Shown in pieces: positions 62,938 to 64,000 of a DNA stretch of 64,000 nt. The stretch comes from Hyphomicrobiales bacterium. GTDB lineage: Bacteria > Pseudomonadota > Alphaproteobacteria > Rhizobiales > JACESI01. The stretch spans positions 111,386-175,385 of the forward strand of contig JBDWKL010000016.1 in NCBI GenBank assembly GCA_039973685.1. The letters are read 5' to 3'. Numbering within the stretch: position 1 is the stretch's first letter; the number at the start of each line of letters is the position of its first letter. The notes beneath the pieces are model-generated. The model saw nothing but the letters and a program-made list of their open reading frames with translations, searched no databases and was not told the DNA's origin. The position numbers and the translations under genes were made by a program.

Positions 62938-64000
<1,063 letters not shown>

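Overview
This window reads as a contiguous chromosomal segment of an alphaproteobacterium, most likely a Hyphomicrobiales (Rhizobiales) member of moderate GC content. The markers are: the gene order rho-mnmE-mnmG-rsmG-parA-parB next to two perfect parS sites, a CenR-type response regulator, a MucR/Ros zinc-finger regulator, an alphaproteobacterial SOS box (GTTC-N7-GTTC) in front of imuA-imuB-dnaE2, a PII-AmtB pair, and small families typical of this order (DUF2794, Trm112-like, LON-domain protein, thioredoxin-TPR fusion). Genus cannot be fixed from the sequence alone. No rRNA, CRISPR array, insertion sequence or prophage was seen.

Layout. 0-11 kb: an origin-proximal block (rho fragment, tRNA-modification GTPase and partner, rRNA methyltransferase, chromosome partitioning parABS) converging on a leuS-lptE-holA operon. 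11-15 kb: PLP-homeostasis protein, an L,D-transpeptidase-like protein, cenR with a cyclic-nucleotide-binding protein, xthA and lolA. 15-25.7 kb: ftsK, then glnK-amtB behind a candidate sigma-54 promoter, tesB, a UbiH-family hydroxylase, a TetR regulator, and an operon of prolyl-tRNA editing protein, thioredoxin-TPR protein, LON-domain protein and Trm112-like protein. At 25.87 kb lies tRNA-Gly(GCC), followed by mucR.

26.8-42.7 kb is the accessory, amino-acid-centred part. A LysR regulator diverges from a 2-oxoglutarate/Fe(II) oxygenase gene that runs into an EamA-type transporter gene and a 59-codon ORF. A scar of decayed genes (M20-family amidohydrolase and probably a TPP enzyme) separates this from hyuB-hyuA (hydantoinase/oxoprolinase). 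Then come a GNAT enzyme, a DadA-type FAD dehydrogenase headed by a tandem glycine riboswitch, a DUF606 transporter, and a complete branched-chain-type amino-acid ABC uptake operon (substrate-binding protein, two permeases, two ATPases). Read together these genes suggest uptake, racemate/oxidative catabolism and export of amino acids or derivatives; the specific substrates are not readable from sequence.

42.7-64 kb: the SOS mutasome operon imuA-imuB-dnaE2, a DUF3445 heme-dependent N-demethylase-like gene, GST, septation protein A, Nudix, several small unknowns, htpG, a candidate structured small RNA with its own terminator upstream of htpG, DUF2794, a Bax-inhibitor-1 family protein, an FtsX-type ABC exporter pair divergent from a TesA-like esterase (same neighbourhood as E. 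coli tesA-ybbA-ybbP), and the C-terminal part of ftsY. The ftsY gene runs off the window inside a perfect 15-copy hexamer repeat encoding Glu-Pro dipeptides.

The observations most worth following are the glycine riboswitch on a DadA gene, the candidate small RNA near 56.7 kb, the LysR/2OG-oxygenase/EamA/small-ORF operon, the parS site embedded in the rsmG coding sequence, the ftsY repeat, and the three-copy motif near 53.05 kb.
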